A stretch of DNA of 64,000 nt from Yersinia massiliensis CCUG 53443 (lineage in GTDB: Bacteria; Pseudomonadota; Gammaproteobacteria; Enterobacterales; Enterobacteriaceae): NCBI RefSeq assembly GCF_000312485.1, contig NZ_HE997643.1:1230806-1294805 (forward strand). Reading direction: 5' to 3'. A program made the position numbers and the translations under genes. The notes beneath the pieces were generated by a model that ran no database searches, had not been told where the DNA came from, and saw only the letters and a program-made list of their open reading frames with translations. This document shows, piece after piece, positions 1-8,536 of this stretch; positions within the stretch are counted from its first letter, which is position 1; each line of letters begins with the position of its first letter.

Positions 1-1
1 C

Positions 2-1357
2 AAACTCATTACGAGTTTGTGCTCTCTGGCGATGGAACGGGAACAATCACGTAAGCAAATTCAACATTTAGCGTTCTATGATTCATTGACTGGCCTGCCA
101 AATCGTAGCCAATTTATGGCTTATGCTAAGCAAGCTATCGCACTGGCTGGGGAGATTGGTCACAAACTTGCCGTCGTGGTGATTAATCTCGATCGCTTCA
201 AACAAGTTAATGATTCACTTGGCCAAGCCGCAGGTGATGAGCTGCTCGCCTCGGTTGCCCAACGCTTACGCAACGATCTGTCCAGAGGTGACATTATCGG
301 CCGCTTGTCTGGTGATGAATTTATTATTATTTTGGCGCCTTGCACGATGCAGCAAGCAACCGTTACCGTTGAAAAAGTACTCAGCCTGCTCTCTCAACCC
401 TGCCAAATCGCTAATGTGAACATCATTCCTTCCGCCAGCATCGGGATCAGTTTGTACCCTGAAAATGGCCTGGATATGGATACATTGATGAATCATGCTG
501 ATATCGCCCTGCATAAAGCGAAAAATATGGGCCGCGGGCATTTCAATTTCTTCAGTGTCGAAATGAATAACCTCAATCAACAACGTCAAGATATGGAAGA
601 TGCTCTGCGTCATGCCTTCCATATCGGTTCACTTGAGCTGTTTTATCAACCGCAAGTGATGCTGAAAGATGGGCTTCTGTATGGTGTTGAGGCACTGAGC
701 CGCTGGAATCATCCAATACTGGGGAATATCCCCCCACAGCGTTTTATTCCTATCGCTGAAGAAAGTGGGCTGATCAATGAACTGGCTTTGTGGGTCATTG
801 AAACCGCCTGTAAACAGTTAGCCGACTGGCGTTTGCGCGGGGTTGATATTCCTTCAGTTTCCGTCAATCTGTCCCCCACCAACTTCTACAATCTTGGCCT
901 GCCAGACATGATTCTCCATATCTTGCAGCAATATCATTTACCTCCCGAAGATCTCACACTAGAAATCACTGAAGATATTCTGATTGAAAATAATCCGGCA
1001 GTATTCGCCACCATTGAAAAGATTCATCTCTTGGGCGTACGTATTTCGATGGATGATTTCGGCACGGGGTATTCCAGTCTGAGCTATCTGCGCCGCTTAA
1101 ACCTGGATGAAATTAAGCTGGATAAAAGCTTTGTGCATGACCTGGAATATGACGAAACGAGCCGGACCTTGAGCGAAGCCGTGATACGTATTGGCGAGAG
1201 CTTACAGCTGTCCGTGATTGTGGAAGGGGTCGAAAATGAAGCCCAGCGCGCATTGTTGGGCCGACAAGGTTATCTGATTGGTCAGGGGTTCCTTTTCTCT
1301 GAAGCACTACCAGCCGCCAAACTTGAGCACTGGCTAGAACATCGCACGACAAGCTAA
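2..1357 (+). CDS. GGDEF-EAL cyclic-di-GMP phosphodiesterase, C-terminal part (5' end outside window)
   Basis: The reading frame is open from base 2 with no stop, so the gene begins upstream and only the last ~450 residues are visible. The residues before the GGDEF domain (AMEREQSRKQIQHLAFYDSL) are the usual linker after a PAS or GAF sensor, as in the oxygen sensor DosP. The GGDEF domain has SGDEF in place of the signature, so cyclase activity is uncertain. The EAL domain looks catalytically complete: GVEALSRW, the SVNLSP asparagine, LEITED, MDDFGTGYSS, IKLDKSF, VEGVEN and GQGF are all present. It probably hydrolyses c-di-GMP in response to a signal sensed by the missing N-terminal part. The DosP assignment is only a resemblance. 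Confidence 0.85.
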   Translation, partial: KLITSLCSLAMEREQSRKQIQHLAFYDSLTGLPNRSQFMAYAKQAIALAGEIGHKLAVVVINLDRFKQVNDSLGQAAGDELLASVAQRLRNDLSRGDIIGRLSGDEFIIILAPCTMQQATVTVEKVLSLLSQPCQIANVNIIPSASIGISLYPENGLDMDTLMNHADIALHKAKNMGRGHFNFFSVEMNNLNQQRQDMEDALRHAFHIGSLELFYQPQVMLKDGLLYGVEALSRWNHPILGNIPPQRFIPIAEESGLINELALWVIETACKQLADWRLRGVDIPSVSVNLSPTNFYNLGLPDMILHILQQYHLPPEDLTLEITEDILIENNPAVFATIEKIHLLGVRISMDDFGTGYSSLSYLRRLNLDEIKLDKSFVHDLEYDETSRTLSEAVIRIGESLQLSVIVEGVENEAQRALLGRQGYLIGQGFLFSEALPAAKLEHWLEHRTTS

Positions 1358-1557
1358 TAGAGCTGCATACTCATCACGCAACAAGTTAGCCGATGAATAA
1401 CAAGCGATAAATTATTAGTTGTAGTAACCTATTCACTTATCTTAAACCTCAAAAAAGTGACATTGTCACCGATTTGAATGGGTTTTATTAACCTTTTTCA
1501 ATTGCCAGCCTATCGTCTATCTGTGCTGCTTTGTCATCTGGATGTTGTTCTGTTGTC

Positions 1558-2751
1558 ATGCAAAAATTCCTATTTCTACTGTTAAGCCTGATTTTACTTG
1601 GCCCTCTGGGCATCGATCTTTACTTACCAACGATTCCTGCCATTGCCGCAGGGTTGAACAGTAGTGAGTCACTGATTCAATCCACTATCGCTTTGTTCAT
1701 TCTAGTGCTTGGTCTTGGCCAACTCATTGCAGGGCCGATGGTCGATAAGTATGGGCGAAAACCTGTCGCCATCATGGGTATCATCCTCTATATGCTAGGT
1801 GCTGCGATGGCCGCGTTGGCAGTCAGCCCGTTCATGTTTGTCACTTCCCGTTTAGTGCAAGGGGTTGCCGTTTGCTGCACAGCCGTCGTGGCATTCAGTG
1901 GTGTTCGTGATCGGCTAAATGGCAACGAGGCCGCACGCGCCTTTGGCTTCCTGAATGGAACATTAAATATCGTCCCAGCCTTAGCACCGCTGTTGGGCGG
2001 TTTACTGGCCGAAGCCTTCGGTTGGCGTGCCCCCTTCTGGTTCCTCGCGCTGTACGCTTTATTGGTCTTAATCCTCGTAATTCTCTTTTTACCAGAAACA
2101 CGCCCAGCGGATACCCAGCCTTCAAATGGCTTACCGATAAAAAACTATCTGCGCATTTTACGCGATGACCGTTTCCTGACCTTCGCGCTGGTCAATGCTG
2201 GCGCGATGGGCATGGCATTAACCTACGTTTCATTGGCACCCAATGTCTTGATGGTCGGTGCTGGGCTAAGTCCGCTGCAATTTTCACTCGCTTTCGGGGC
2301 TAATGGTTTTTGGATCATGGCTGTCAGCTTTTTCGCTAATCGGATTATCCAAAAAGTGGGCCGCCCTACCTGCCTGATGACGGGGAGTTTACTGATGGCA
2401 TTGGGCGCAGTGGGTCTATTATTTGGTCTGACTCAGCTCTCACCTGAAACACAAGGTCACTGGTTGGTCTATATGTTACCAGTGGCCAGTGCCTGCGCAG
2501 GTTTAGCCTTTATGATGGGGCCAGCGACAAGCTATGCACTAGAACCTTATGCTAATGAAGCCGGTGTGGCCTCCGCTTTAGTCGGGTTTGTTCAGATGGC
2601 TGGGGGAGCGGGATTGGGTCTGTTAGCAATGGCATTGCCGATTGAACCTAAATTGTCACTCGCGATCGTCATGTTAGTCGGTTGCTTACTGGCATGGCGG
2701 GCACGCCGCGCCAGTAAACATGTTCGTGGCTCATTACAGAAAATAAACTAA
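1558..2751 (+). CDS. Bcr/CflA-type MFS drug exporter
   Basis: A 397-residue, 12-helix major facilitator protein of the inner membrane. Helix 1 carries LGPLGIDLYLPTIPAI, the early motif of the Bcr/CflA subfamily. The loop 2-3 signature GPMVDKYGRKPV and the helix 4 RLVQG motif follow, and helix 5 has PALAPLLGG. Proteins of this group export drugs such as bicyclomycin or chloramphenicol by proton antiport; the substrate cannot be read from sequence. The ATG at 1558 is chosen because the hydrophobic first helix begins right after it. A TTG at 1531 would add nine residues with no typical character. The ribosome-binding site is weak for both. It stands alone between the EAL gene and the convergent ygiW. 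Confidence 0.85.
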   Translation: MQKFLFLLLSLILLGPLGIDLYLPTIPAIAAGLNSSESLIQSTIALFILVLGLGQLIAGPMVDKYGRKPVAIMGIILYMLGAAMAALAVSPFMFVTSRLVQGVAVCCTAVVAFSGVRDRLNGNEAARAFGFLNGTLNIVPALAPLLGGLLAEAFGWRAPFWFLALYALLVLILVILFLPETRPADTQPSNGLPIKNYLRILRDDRFLTFALVNAGAMGMALTYVSLAPNVLMVGAGLSPLQFSLAFGANGFWIMAVSFFANRIIQKVGRPTCLMTGSLLMALGAVGLLFGLTQLSPETQGHWLVYMLPVASACAGLAFMMGPATSYALEPYANEAGVASALVGFVQMAGGAGLGLLAMALPIEPKLSLAIVMLVGCLLAWRARRASKHVRGSLQKIN

Positions 2752-2809
2752 CAGTCCAACTCGGTGGCGAACACCCCGAAAAATCAGCCATTAAGGCAAC
2801 ACGTCTTTT

Positions 2810-2841
2810 GTCGTCATCCTCTCGTGTTAGAGGATGACGAC
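2810..2841. other. Perfect 13-bp stem-loop between convergent genes
   Basis: GTCGTCATCCTCT at 2810-2822 pairs perfectly with 2829-2841 around a six-base loop. It lies between the 3' ends of the MFS gene and ygiW. Neither strand has a clear U-tract after the stem, so it is more likely an mRNA 3'-end stabiliser or processing signal than a classic intrinsic terminator. Confidence 0.55.
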
Positions 2842-2862
2842 GCATCACCACCAAGGCACAAA

Positions 2863-3258
2863 CTACTTAACTTTAGTCACTTGCTTAACATCCAGTTCAA
2901 CTGAATTCCAGTCTTTATCAATTTCCCCATACAATTCCACCGTATCCTTCGGCGTAATCGTCAGCCCATTCCAACGTTTGTGATCGATATCGACATTGAT
3001 AGTTCCTGTCGCATCCCGGAAAATATAGTGCTCGCCACCGATGCGCTGTTCAATGTTCCCGCGTAAGGTCACCCAAGTGTCATCACTCATCGTTTTGACT
3101 TTTTCAACCGTTACCGCCCCGACATTTGGGCCACTAAATCCACCATTAGTTGTTGTCTGAGTCACTGGCGTATTGGGGTCGATAAAACCGCCCTTTTGCG
3201 CCAAAACCGGTGCACTGCATATCGCGAGGATGGCAAATAAAGCAGCTGTTTTTTTCAT
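2863..3258 (-). CDS. ygiW: YgiW/VisP-like periplasmic OB-fold (BOF) protein
   Basis: A 131-residue exported protein. It has a signal peptide of about 20 residues (MKKTAALFAILAICSAPVLA, then Q) and a bacterial OB-fold domain with GPNVGAVTVEKVKTMSDDTW, VTLRGNIEQRIGGEHYIFRD and VDIDHKRWNG, typical of the YgiW/YdeI family. Family members are stress-induced periplasmic proteins; Salmonella VisP is implicated in envelope stress and virulence. The gene faces away from qseBC across a 256-bp shared promoter region, the same arrangement as ygiW-qseBC in E. coli. It is therefore likely controlled by QseB or by the related PmrA regulator. Confidence 0.92.
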   Translation of the reverse strand: MKKTAALFAILAICSAPVLAQKGGFIDPNTPVTQTTTNGGFSGPNVGAVTVEKVKTMSDDTWVTLRGNIEQRIGGEHYIFRDATGTINVDIDHKRWNGLTITPKDTVELYGEIDKDWNSVELDVKQVTKVK

Positions 3259-3338
3259 TATTTTTCTCTCTCTTCAGATTTAGTTCAGCATTAACAAAGG
3301 CTGTTGTTGCTCTTCGGAAGGCATTACACCAAAGAGTT

Positions 3339-3355
3339 CTTAACAAAATCTTAAG
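3339..3355. promoter_or_regulatory. PmrA/QseB-like direct repeat between ygiW and qseB
   Basis: CTTAAC-AAAAT-CTTAAG at 3339-3355 gives two CTTAA half-sites eleven bases apart, the spacing used by the OmpR-family regulator PmrA and cross-used by QseB. It lies 81 bp upstream of the ygiW start and about 160 bp upstream of qseB. The role is inferred from position and pattern only. Confidence 0.45.
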
Positions 3356-3443
3356 GACACGGTATACCCACTTTTATTTTTCAAAACTGCCCGCAAAGCT
3401 GGATTAACACGGCTTATCGCTGTACAACGTCGCAGCCAGATAG

Positions 3444-3485
3444 TTAGATACAGACAATTAGATACAGACCAACAGTTAGATACAT
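3444..3485 (+). repeat. Three copies of a TTAGATACA repeat just before qseB
   Basis: TTAGATACAGAC occurs at 3444 and 3458 (14-bp spacing), and TTAGATACATTC occurs at 3476 (18-bp spacing). The array ends about 30 bp before the qseB start codon, inside its leader or core promoter. The function is unknown; it could be a slipped duplication or a binding array. Confidence 0.6.
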
Positions 3486-3514
3486 TCCTTCGCGCACCAT
3501 AAGAGACAAAGATC

Positions 3515-4177
3515 ATGCGGGTATTACTCATTGAAGACGACAAATTGATTGGTGATGGGATTAAAGCCGGTTTGATGAAAATGGGATTCAGCGTGGATTG
3601 GTTTATCGAAGGCAAGCAAGGGCTAAATGCATTGGGGGCGGCCCCCTATGACGCGGTGATATTAGACCTAAGCCTACCGGGCATGGATGGTCTCGATATT
3701 TTGCGTAGCTGGCGACAAAATGGCCGTGATGAACCCGTGTTGATCCTCACTGCCCGCGATGCCATTGAGCAGCGCGTTGCGGGGCTGCAACAGGGAGCAG
3801 ACGACTACTTGTGCAAACCTTTCGCCCTGATTGAAGTTGCAGCTCGCCTGCAAGTGCTGATCCGCCGCCGCCATGGGCAAGTACAAACGGCCTTAACCCA
3901 TGGCCCGGTATCACTCGACCCCATCAACCTAACTGTGACACATAAGGGTGAACCTCTCTATTTGAAGCCCAAAGAGTTCGCGCTACTCGAGTTGCTGTTA
4001 CGGAATGAAGGCCGTGTATTGCCTCGCTCATTGATTGAAGAAAAAATTTATAACTGGGATGACGATGTGTCTAGCAACGCGATAGAAGTCCATATTCACC
4101 ATCTGCGCAAAAAGTTTGGCAGCCACTTTATTCGTACTGTCCATGGGATCGGCTATACGCTTGGAGATAGCGCATGA
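3515..4177 (+). CDS. qseB: Response regulator QseB
   Basis: A 220-residue OmpR/PhoB-type response regulator. The receiver domain (1-115) has the acidic pair in LLIEDD, phospho-acceptor Asp51 in [12 protein letters not shown], the conserved Thr in LILTARD and the Lys in DDYLCKPF. A winged-helix DNA-binding domain follows, with [30 protein letters not shown] and [11 protein letters not shown]-like elements. Its length matches E. coli QseB (219 aa). The stop overlaps the qseC start by four bases, so the two are translationally coupled. Together they form the two-component system linked to quorum and catecholamine signalling, motility and envelope stress in enterobacteria. Confidence 0.92.
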   Translation: MRVLLIEDDKLIGDGIKAGLMKMGFSVDWFIEGKQGLNALGAAPYDAVILDLSLPGMDGLDILRSWRQNGRDEPVLILTARDAIEQRVAGLQQGADDYLCKPFALIEVAARLQVLIRRRHGQVQTALTHGPVSLDPINLTVTHKGEPLYLKPKEFALLELLLRNEGRVLPRSLIEEKIYNWDDDVSSNAIEVHIHHLRKKFGSHFIRTVHGIGYTLGDSA

Positions 4178-5541
4178 AATCACTGACACGGAGCTTAAGA
4201 CTCCGGCTGATTTTAGGCTTCATTCTCCTTATCGCCCTGACGTGGATGTTTGCCAGCCTTTTAGCTTTACATCAGACCCGTAAAAATGTTGATGAGCTAT
4301 TCGATACTCAGCAAATGCTTTTCGCTAAGCGCCTGACTGCCCTTAATATCAGCGACCTCACGGTTAAACATCCCCAATTGCCACGCAGCAAAAAAATGGG
4401 CCACCATCGCCGCGGTGACGTGGATGATGATGCACTCGCCTTTGCTATTTTCACCGCCGAGGGGAAAATGGTATTGAACGACGGTGATAATGGCCCAGAC
4501 TTGCAATATGACTACCAGCAAGATGGCTTCAGTAATGGCACTTTGCAAGGCGATAAAGACGCGTGGCGCTTAGTATGGCTCACTACGCCTGATGGTCAAT
4601 ATCGCGTAGTGGTAGGGCAAGAATGGGATTATCGCCGTGATATGGCGATTGATATCATCAAAGCGCAGCTTTTACCTTGGGTCATTGCGTTGCCGATAAT
4701 GGTGTTGTTGTTGATTTGGCTGGTCACGCGTGAACTGGCCCCCCTTAAGCGATTGGCAAAACGTCTGCATCAACGCCAACCAGAAGACGAAACACCATTG
4801 CCGCTGGATGATATCCCGAGTGAAGTCAAACCCTTGGTTGAGGCACTTAACAGCTTGTTCGCCCGTACGGGTGATATGTTGGTACGAGAGCGTCGCTTTA
4901 CCTCAGATGCTGCCCATGAGTTACGCAGCCCACTCGCAGCACTGAAAGTGCAAACTGACGTCGCGCTACTCGCGCAAGATGATACTGAAGTGCGGGAACA
5001 TGCGTTATCCAACCTCACCGAAGGCATTGACCGCGCCACTCGCTTAGTTGATCAACTCCTCACCCTTTCTCGTTTGGACTCACTGTCTGGCTTGGACGAT
5101 GTACAAGACATTGCACTACAAGATGTATTACAAACTGGCGTGATGGATAAATACCACAAAGCGCGAGCCAGTGGTGTGGAGCTGATGTTAGATATCCGCC
5201 AGACACCGCCACCACGCCGTGCTCAACCTTTACTGTTGGCGCTGCTAGTCAGAAATTTGCTCGATAATGCCATCCGTTACAGTCCACAGGGCAGTACGGT
5301 AAAAATCACACTAGATGCACACTATTTTAGTATCGAAGATGATGGCCCCGGTGTTAGCGCTGAGTATCTACAACGGCTGGGAGAGCGTTTCTTCCGCCCC
5401 CCTGGTCAAGCGCAAACCGGCAGTGGCTTAGGATTATCCATCGTACAACGTATTGCTGCACTGCACGGTATGACAGCGCATTTTAGCGAAGGAAAGAACG
5501 GCGGGTTTCGGGCCGAAATGAGATGGTCACCGCGCCCCTAA
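4174..5541 (+). CDS. qseC: Sensor histidine kinase QseC
   Basis: A 455-residue inner-membrane sensor kinase. Transmembrane helix 1 spans about residues 12-32 and helix 2 about 168-186. They flank a periplasmic region rich in His, Asp and basic residues ([11 protein letters not shown]). The HisKA domain has phospho-acceptor His248 in [14 protein letters not shown]. The ATPase domain shows the N box ([15 protein letters not shown]), G1 (IEDDGPGVS) and G2 ([12 protein letters not shown]). It is partner to QseB, with which it overlaps ATGA-fashion. In E. coli and Salmonella it responds to autoinducer-3 and catecholamines, though the ligand is debated. Confidence 0.92.
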   Translation: MKSLTRSLRLRLILGFILLIALTWMFASLLALHQTRKNVDELFDTQQMLFAKRLTALNISDLTVKHPQLPRSKKMGHHRRGDVDDDALAFAIFTAEGKMVLNDGDNGPDLQYDYQQDGFSNGTLQGDKDAWRLVWLTTPDGQYRVVVGQEWDYRRDMAIDIIKAQLLPWVIALPIMVLLLIWLVTRELAPLKRLAKRLHQRQPEDETPLPLDDIPSEVKPLVEALNSLFARTGDMLVRERRFTSDAAHELRSPLAALKVQTDVALLAQDDTEVREHALSNLTEGIDRATRLVDQLLTLSRLDSLSGLDDVQDIALQDVLQTGVMDKYHKARASGVELMLDIRQTPPPRRAQPLLLALLVRNLLDNAIRYSPQGSTVKITLDAHYFSIEDDGPGVSAEYLQRLGERFFRPPGQAQTGSGLGLSIVQRIAALHGMTAHFSEGKNGGFRAEMRWSPRP

Positions 5542-5573
5542 ATTGACGCTAATGAACCCATGCGATTAATACT

Positions 5574-5598
5574 GGCCCGCGAGTTTCTCTCGTGGGCC
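5574..5598. terminator. Stem-loop between convergent qseC and dadX
   Basis: GGCCCGCGAG (5574-5583) pairs with CTCGTGGGCC (5589-5598), giving a 10-bp stem with one G-T pair and a five-base loop. It lies 32 bp after the qseC stop and 15 bp before the dadX stop. The T-tract is poor, so bidirectional termination is probable but not certain. Confidence 0.5.
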
Positions 5599-5613
5599 GC
5601 GACGATGACGATT

Positions 5614-6687
5614 TCAAGCACAAACGTTGACCGGCACTCTGCTCGCCAGCGCACACATCAGCTCATAGCCTACTGTTCCTGCTGCTGCGGCCACATTATC
5701 AATAGGCAGATTTTCTCCCCATATCTCAACTTTGCTGCCAAGCTGTGCCTGTGGGCAAGGTGTTAAGTCTACCGTTAGCATATCCATGGAAATCGACCCC
5801 ACTGTGTGCGTCATGATGCCATCGACCATGATGGGGGTGCCGCTGGGTGCTAAGCGTGGATAACCGTCAGCATAGCCGCAGGCCACCACCCCAATCCGAT
5901 GCGCACTGCTGGCGCTGTAACGACTGCCATAACCGACGTGATGGCCCGCTGATAGTGCCTGTATCGCGATAATTTCACTGTGTAAATGCATGACTGGGCG
6001 CAGCCCCATATCGGCGATATCAGCAACATCTCCGCTTGGAGAAGCGCCATACAGGATAATACCGGGCCGAACCCAATCGTAGTGAGTCTCGGGGTGACGC
6101 AAAATGGCCGCTGAATTAGCAAAACTGCGGGCTGCCGGAATGTGCCCGCTTGCTTGCTGAATGCGCGCGAATTGCTCCCCCGCACCAATAGCATTATCAG
6201 CATTGGCAAAATGGCTCATGAGTGTCACATCACCGACATTGCTCAGGCTTTTCGCCCATTGCCATACCGCTTCAGCTTGCCCAATGGGGAAACCTAAACG
6301 GTTCATACCGCTGTTCAGCTTTAAATAGATATTCAGCGGTGCTGTTAAGCGCGCCGCATTGATCGCCTCAAGCTGCCAGTCGCTGTGTACCGTGGTGGTG
6401 AGTCGGTAGTGATCCAACAGTGCGAGATCTTGCGGCTGGAAGAACCCCTCGAGTAGCAAAATGGGGCCTTGCCAGCCCTGCTCACGCAATAATACCGCTT
6501 CATTGAGGTCCAGCAATGCAAAACCATCCGTTGCATCCAGCCCCTGCCAGATACGAGCCAAACCGTGGCCATAGGCATTGGCCTTCACTACAGACCATAT
6601 ATTGGCTGTACCTGCATGGCGGCGAACAAGACTCAAGTTATGGCGTAAAGCAGACAAGTGCAGCGTAGCGGCGATCGGGCGAGGCAT
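5614..6687 (-). CDS. dadX: Catabolic alanine racemase DadX
   Basis: A 357-residue PLP-dependent alanine racemase that interconverts L- and D-alanine. The PLP lysine is Lys35 in [12 protein letters not shown]. Also visible are [11 protein letters not shown], the VRPGIILYG segment and GYGSRYSA, which carries the catalytic tyrosine of the second subunit. The ATG at 6687 is preferred because GAAAGG stands just upstream; an ATG 42 bp further out would add an unrelated leader. It lies 82 bp downstream of dadA on the same strand, as in the E. coli dadAX operon. It is therefore called the catabolic isozyme rather than the housekeeping Alr. Confidence 0.92.
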   Translation of the reverse strand: MPRPIAATLHLSALRHNLSLVRRHAGTANIWSVVKANAYGHGLARIWQGLDATDGFALLDLNEAVLLREQGWQGPILLLEGFFQPQDLALLDHYRLTTTVHSDWQLEAINAARLTAPLNIYLKLNSGMNRLGFPIGQAEAVWQWAKSLSNVGDVTLMSHFANADNAIGAGEQFARIQQASGHIPAARSFANSAAILRHPETHYDWVRPGIILYGASPSGDVADIADMGLRPVMHLHSEIIAIQALSAGHHVGYGSRYSASSAHRIGVVACGYADGYPRLAPSGTPIMVDGIMTHTVGSISMDMLTVDLTPCPQAQLGSKVEIWGENLPIDNVAAAAGTVGYELMCALASRVPVNVCA

Positions 6688-6769
6688 GTTTATTCCTTTC
6701 AGAACAAAATGTGAAGGTCTACCGCCCATTAGTCATATGCTGCAAGGCGGTCATTATGGATCACGCAAA

Positions 6770-8074
6770 TTAACGAACAGGATGCACATCATGTAACGGC
6801 GTAAAATTCACTGGCCGAAAGCCAGAGCTATATCGCGCAACCGCTAAGTCATCAGCCAAAATTGCAGGGCGACGCCCATACATAATATCAGCCAATAGCT
6901 GGCCTGAACCGCACGCCATGGTCCAACCCAGTGTGCCATGCCCCGTGTTCAAATAGAGATTCTTAAGCGATGTGCGCCCGATAATTGGCGTACCATCTGG
7001 TGTCATTGGGCGCAACCCCGTCCAGAACGTAGCCTGACTGATATTACCGCCATGGGGATATAAATCGCCGACGACCATTTCCAGCGTTTCACGCCGTGCT
7101 TGCGCCAACTGGGTATTAAAGCCAACAATTTCAGCCATGCCTCCTACCCGAATACGGTCATCAAAACGCGTGATCGCAATTTTGTAGGTTTCGTCCAGCA
7201 CGGTAGAAACGGGGGATGAAGCAGGATCGGTAATGGGAATGGTCAGTGAATACCCTTTCAGCGGGTAAACCGGAATAGAAACTAACCCCGCCAACAAGGC
7301 CGTCGAGTAAGCCCCAAAGGCCACCACATAGGCATCCGCTTTAATAATATCGTCGCCACATAGCACCCCTGCGATTTGATCACCGTCCACCAATAATTTA
7401 TCGACTGATTGATTAAATCGGAATTTGACGCCAGCCTGTTCTGCCATCTTAGCCAGACGTTCAGTAAACAGTTTACAATCGCCGGTTTCATCATTCGGTA
7501 GCCGTAAACCGCCAGTGAGCTTATGTGCGACTTTCGCCAAAGCGGGCTCGACAGTGGCCAATTGATCCGCTGTCAGCAACGAATAAGGCACACCCGCATC
7601 ATCCAACACGGCGATATCCTTAGCGGCGTTATCAAACTGCTGTTCGGTACGGAACAATTGGAGGGTTCCGCCCTGTCGACCTTCATACTCAATACCGGTG
7701 TCTTCCCGCAATTCTTTTAAGCAGTCACGGCTATATTCGGCCAAACGCACCATGCGACTTTTGTTGAGCATGTAATGGGAGGTGTCGCAGTTTCTGAGCA
7801 TTTGCCACATCCAACGCAGTTGGAAACTACTGCCATCAAGGTGTATAGCGAGCGGAGCATGACGCTGGAACATCCATTTTATTGCCTTGAGTGGCACACC
7901 AGGTGCTGCCCATGGAGCGGCGTACCCGGGGGAGATCTGCCCTGCATTAGCCGCGCTGGTTTCCTGCGCTGGCCCATCCTGACGATCAATGACCGTGACA
8001 TCATGACCATCTTTGGCCAGATACCATGCACTCGCAACACCAACGACGCCACTGCCTAAAATGACGATACGCAT
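6770..8074 (-). CDS. dadA: D-amino acid dehydrogenase, small subunit DadA
   Basis: A 434-residue membrane-associated FAD enzyme that oxidises D-alanine to pyruvate and ammonia and feeds electrons to the quinone pool. The N-terminal Rossmann motif is [20 protein letters not shown], with the ribose-binding acid in VTVID. The C-terminal FAD-contact region reads [14 protein letters not shown] and [17 protein letters not shown]. The length agrees with E. coli DadA (432 aa). It is first gene of the dadA-dadX operon: DadX makes D-alanine and DadA burns it. A near-ideal CRP site lies 92 bp upstream, in line with carbon control of dad in E. coli. Confidence 0.95.
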   Translation of the reverse strand: MRIVILGSGVVGVASAWYLAKDGHDVTVIDRQDGPAQETSAANAGQISPGYAAPWAAPGVPLKAIKWMFQRHAPLAIHLDGSSFQLRWMWQMLRNCDTSHYMLNKSRMVRLAEYSRDCLKELREDTGIEYEGRQGGTLQLFRTEQQFDNAAKDIAVLDDAGVPYSLLTADQLATVEPALAKVAHKLTGGLRLPNDETGDCKLFTERLAKMAEQAGVKFRFNQSVDKLLVDGDQIAGVLCGDDIIKADAYVVAFGAYSTALLAGLVSIPVYPLKGYSLTIPITDPASSPVSTVLDETYKIAITRFDDRIRVGGMAEIVGFNTQLAQARRETLEMVVGDLYPHGGNISQATFWTGLRPMTPDGTPIIGRTSLKNLYLNTGHGTLGWTMACGSGQLLADIMYGRRPAILADDLAVARYSSGFRPVNFTPLHDVHPVR

Positions 8075-8165
8075 ATCACCCTCCCTAACGACAGCAAAAG
8101 CATAATGTTCTGTTGACAGAAAATTAACCTAGCAGAAAAAACTATCCAACATATTAATTATAACC

Positions 8166-8181
8166 TGTGACTTGATTCACA
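8166..8181. promoter_or_regulatory. CRP-type binding site upstream of dadA
   Basis: TGTGA-CTTGAT-TCACA is a perfect TGTGA-N6-TCACA palindrome. It lies 92 bp upstream of the dadA start in the dadA-ycgB divergent region, which otherwise (8075-8536) is AT-rich with no supportable gene. E. coli dad is subject to catabolite control, so the dadA promoter is the likely target. Confidence 0.65.
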
Positions 8182-8536
8182 ATTAATTTACTCTGCAATG
8201 AGTTTTCAGTTCAATAGCCGCTAGGAAATAGCGATAAGATTCTATTTTTATGTCGTTATGCGTTAGAAAGGCTAAAAAATGTCAAATTTATCCCTACTTA
8301 CAGAATGATTAATTAGCATCTTGCACAAGCCACATTTATTAGTTTTATATTCTTCATAATCACTATTATTTCGGAATAATAATCCTGATAAACGCCATTT
8401 TAGTTTATCTAGTCTGTCGATAAATAAATAATCTATATTGACATAAGGCCTTGCCATGCCTCAATTTGTTCATAATGAGCTAGGATTATTGAAGTACCGG
8501 TATTTTGCAGGGTTATATAACCGTGAGGATGCGCTA

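Noticed and set aside
8272-8457. A 61-residue minus-strand frame between dadA and ycgB
   Set aside because: AT-rich, poor ribosome site, no known family; probably chance.
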